The position numbers and the translations under genes were made by a program. Source: a bacterium (GTDB lineage: Bacteria; Patescibacteriota; Doudnabacteria; UBA920). From it: a stretch of 5,002 bases of DNA. Position 1 is the first letter of the stretch; each line of letters starts with the position of its first letter. Below the pieces are notes generated by a model. That model searched no databases. It was not told the origin of the DNA and saw nothing but the letters and a program-made list of their open reading frames with translations. Shown here piece by piece: positions 4,004-5,002 of this stretch. The stretch covers positions 1-5,002 of the forward strand of contig JAJYJE010000076.1 of assembly GCA_021789715.1 (NCBI GenBank), given 5' to 3'.

Positions 4004-5002
4004 ATCAGAACTTAAAGCCCTTTGACGCACCCTGTCAAAGGGTTTTCTGTAAGTAAACTGCGGTGTTTGGTCAGTTAGCGGCGAGTTCGATAGTAAGAAG
4101 TGTAGTAGTTCGCTTTTCTCATCGGGTTTCGCATTTTTATACAGTTCTGCCGCTCTTTTTGCGAGTTCTAAAGTTTTTACGCCAAATTGGTAATAATCAA
4201 TGTCAGCATGAGTGTATTTGCTAATCTGCGTGTCCAAGTCTTTAATTTTCGTGGAATACTCGGCAAACTTTTGGTTATAAAATTCCTCGGTGATGTTCCT
4301 GTCCAGCCTGTCCTCATATAAAACGCTCAAACGATTTTGCAGCTTGGCTTTTTCCGCTTCCATTTTTACCCGTGTTCTGTCTACCGTGGCACGCTTGAGA
4401 TATAAAGATTGCTTCAAACCCTCGGCCACGTATTCCACTGTGTCCTGCTGCATAGTGCCTAAAACGTCCAGCGAATTAACAATATGCTCATCCAACAGTG
4501 CTTCATTGACAGCCTTTTGTGAGCAGTGGCCGCCGAATTTCGTGCAATGATAATAAACATACTCTTTGCCGGATTTTTTAATTTTCTTTTCCGCCGTAAC
4601 CGTGCGGCCACATTCGCCGCAAATCAGTAAACCCTTAAAAGCAAACTCCATTGTGCCGTATTTCGGCTTTGGCTCATTTTTCTCTTTGGTCTGATTAAGT
4701 AGCTCTTGCACCTTGTCCCATAAGTCTTTGCCTATCAGTGGCATGTGCGTGCCTTTGTAAAGTTTATCATTCCAGTAAAATTCGCCGTAGTAAAACGGAT
4801 TGCGCAGTGTCCTATGCGCTGTGCTTTTGGTCATTCGGGTAAGTCTTGTGTGCTTGGGCATTAAATCAAACCGCAAAAGGCCATCGTCCTTAACCCGCTG
4901 TATAAGACTGTCCAGGGAATAAAGGCCGGTAGCATAATACTCAAACATTTTTATCGGCAAATCCTTGTTCAGTTCGTCCACTACCGGCACAATTTTATCG
5001 CC
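3992..5002 (-). CDS. Large serine recombinase (site-specific integrase), C-terminal part
   Basis: Partial gene, open at the right window edge; 336 residues are visible (numbered from the edge). Serine recombinases cut and rejoin attachment sites through an N-terminal resolvase domain with a catalytic serine; that domain lies beyond the window. Visible parts are the Recombinase (DNA-binding) domain at about 1-110, with the characteristic TLRNPFYYGEFYWND at 65-79 and GTHMPLI at 84-90. A zinc ribbon follows, with CGEC (C128, C131) and HC-x6-C (C153, C160), and then a long coiled-coil helix rich in K/E/R (about 200-265), all in the order usual for large serine integrases. The GTG at 4990 is an internal valine, not a start, because the frame continues upstream as GDKI and the homology has already begun. 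The last codons (W-S-G-stop) are antisense to the tRNA-Gly 3' end, and a tRNA-side terminator overlaps codons just before them. It is the only minus-strand gene here, consistent with a mobile element running to the right. Confidence 0.92.
   Translation of the reverse strand, partial: GDKIVPVVDELNKDLPIKMFEYYATGLYSLDSLIQRVKDDGLLRFDLMPKHTRLTRMTKSTAHRTLRNPFYYGEFYWNDKLYKGTHMPLIGKDLWDKVQELLNQTKEKNEPKPKYGTMEFAFKGLLICGECGRTVTAEKKIKKSGKEYVYYHCTKFGGHCSQKAVNEALLDEHIVNSLDVLGTMQQDTVEYVAEGLKQSLYLKRATVDRTRVKMEAEKAKLQNRLSVLYEDRLDRNITEEFYNQKFAEYSTKIKDLDTQISKYTHADIDYYQFGVKTLELAKRAAELYKNAKPDEKSELLHFLLSNSPLTDQTPQFTYRKPFDRVRQRALSSDWSG
4014..4046 (+). terminator. Intrinsic terminator after tRNA-Gly, embedded in the recombinase gene
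   Basis: CCCTTTGAC (4018-4026) pairs perfectly with GTCAAAGGG (4034-4042) around a 7-nt loop, followed by TTTT (4043-4046). The stem can extend by a G-T and three A-T pairs (4014-4017 with 4043-4046). It starts 10 bp after the tRNA CCA end and points in the tRNA direction, so it probably ends the tRNA transcript. On the minus strand the same bases encode KPFDRVRQRA near the recombinase C-terminus, and the hairpin there is followed only by CTTTAA, a weaker terminator. Confidence 0.8.

Noticed and set aside
4290..4550. 86-codon + strand frame inside the recombinase gene
   Set aside because: It is antisense to the zinc-ribbon and coiled-coil region of the recombinase, with no homology or start signal.
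4988..4990. GTG as the recombinase start, giving a complete 332-residue protein
   Set aside because: The frame continues to the window edge (GDKI before it), and the protein would lack the resolvase catalytic domain; it is an internal valine of a gene cut by the window.

Overview
The window reads as a piece of a compact bacterial genome, most likely from the Candidate Phyla Radiation (Patescibacteria, Parcubacteria-like). The evidence is an rpmF-nusB pair with NusB of the MANRHL...LFEWDF type, a long secreted protein built from lamin-tail domains, an AT-rich GAAAATT-type inverted repeat between genes, and a serine recombinase abutting a tRNA gene. This is inference from gene content and style; no marker here fixes a lineage. 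TGA ends nusB and the lamin-tail gene, each followed by clearly non-coding sequence, so the standard bacterial code applies and not the UGA=Gly code of Gracilibacteria/Absconditabacteria.

Layout, left to right. Bases 1-172 hold a good-looking sigma70-type promoter (TTGACA, 17 bp, TGn-TAATAT) driving rpmF (L32, 173-343) and nusB (422-862). The two genes are separated by a 78-bp AT-rich inverted repeat and closed by a strong intrinsic terminator (888-912). The operon links ribosome assembly to rRNA transcription antitermination. Next comes a 749-residue secreted, C-terminally anchored protein (971-3220) with four lamin-tail domains, a short coiled coil and a terminal membrane helix. A 311-bp non-coding stretch (3221-3531) follows, with several inverted repeats and a probable promoter and structured leader for an HU/IHF-family DNA-bending protein (3532-3813), which ends at a textbook terminator (3862-3890).

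The right part is an integration junction. A complete tRNA-Gly(UCC) gene with encoded CCA (3930-4003) is met head-on by the 3' end of a large serine recombinase gene on the minus strand (3992 to beyond 5002; the N-terminal catalytic domain is outside the window). The recombinase stop codon and last codons are the reverse complement of the tRNA 3' end. A strong + strand terminator, suited to the tRNA transcript, is embedded in the recombinase C-terminal codons. The simplest reading is that a mobile element integrated at the tRNA-Gly 3' end, begins near 3992-4003 and extends to the right. All other genes are on the + strand and look like ordinary chromosomal content.

I did not find a clearly new biological system. 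The items most worth a second look are the tRNA/recombinase junction with its embedded terminator and the four-domain lamin-tail surface protein.
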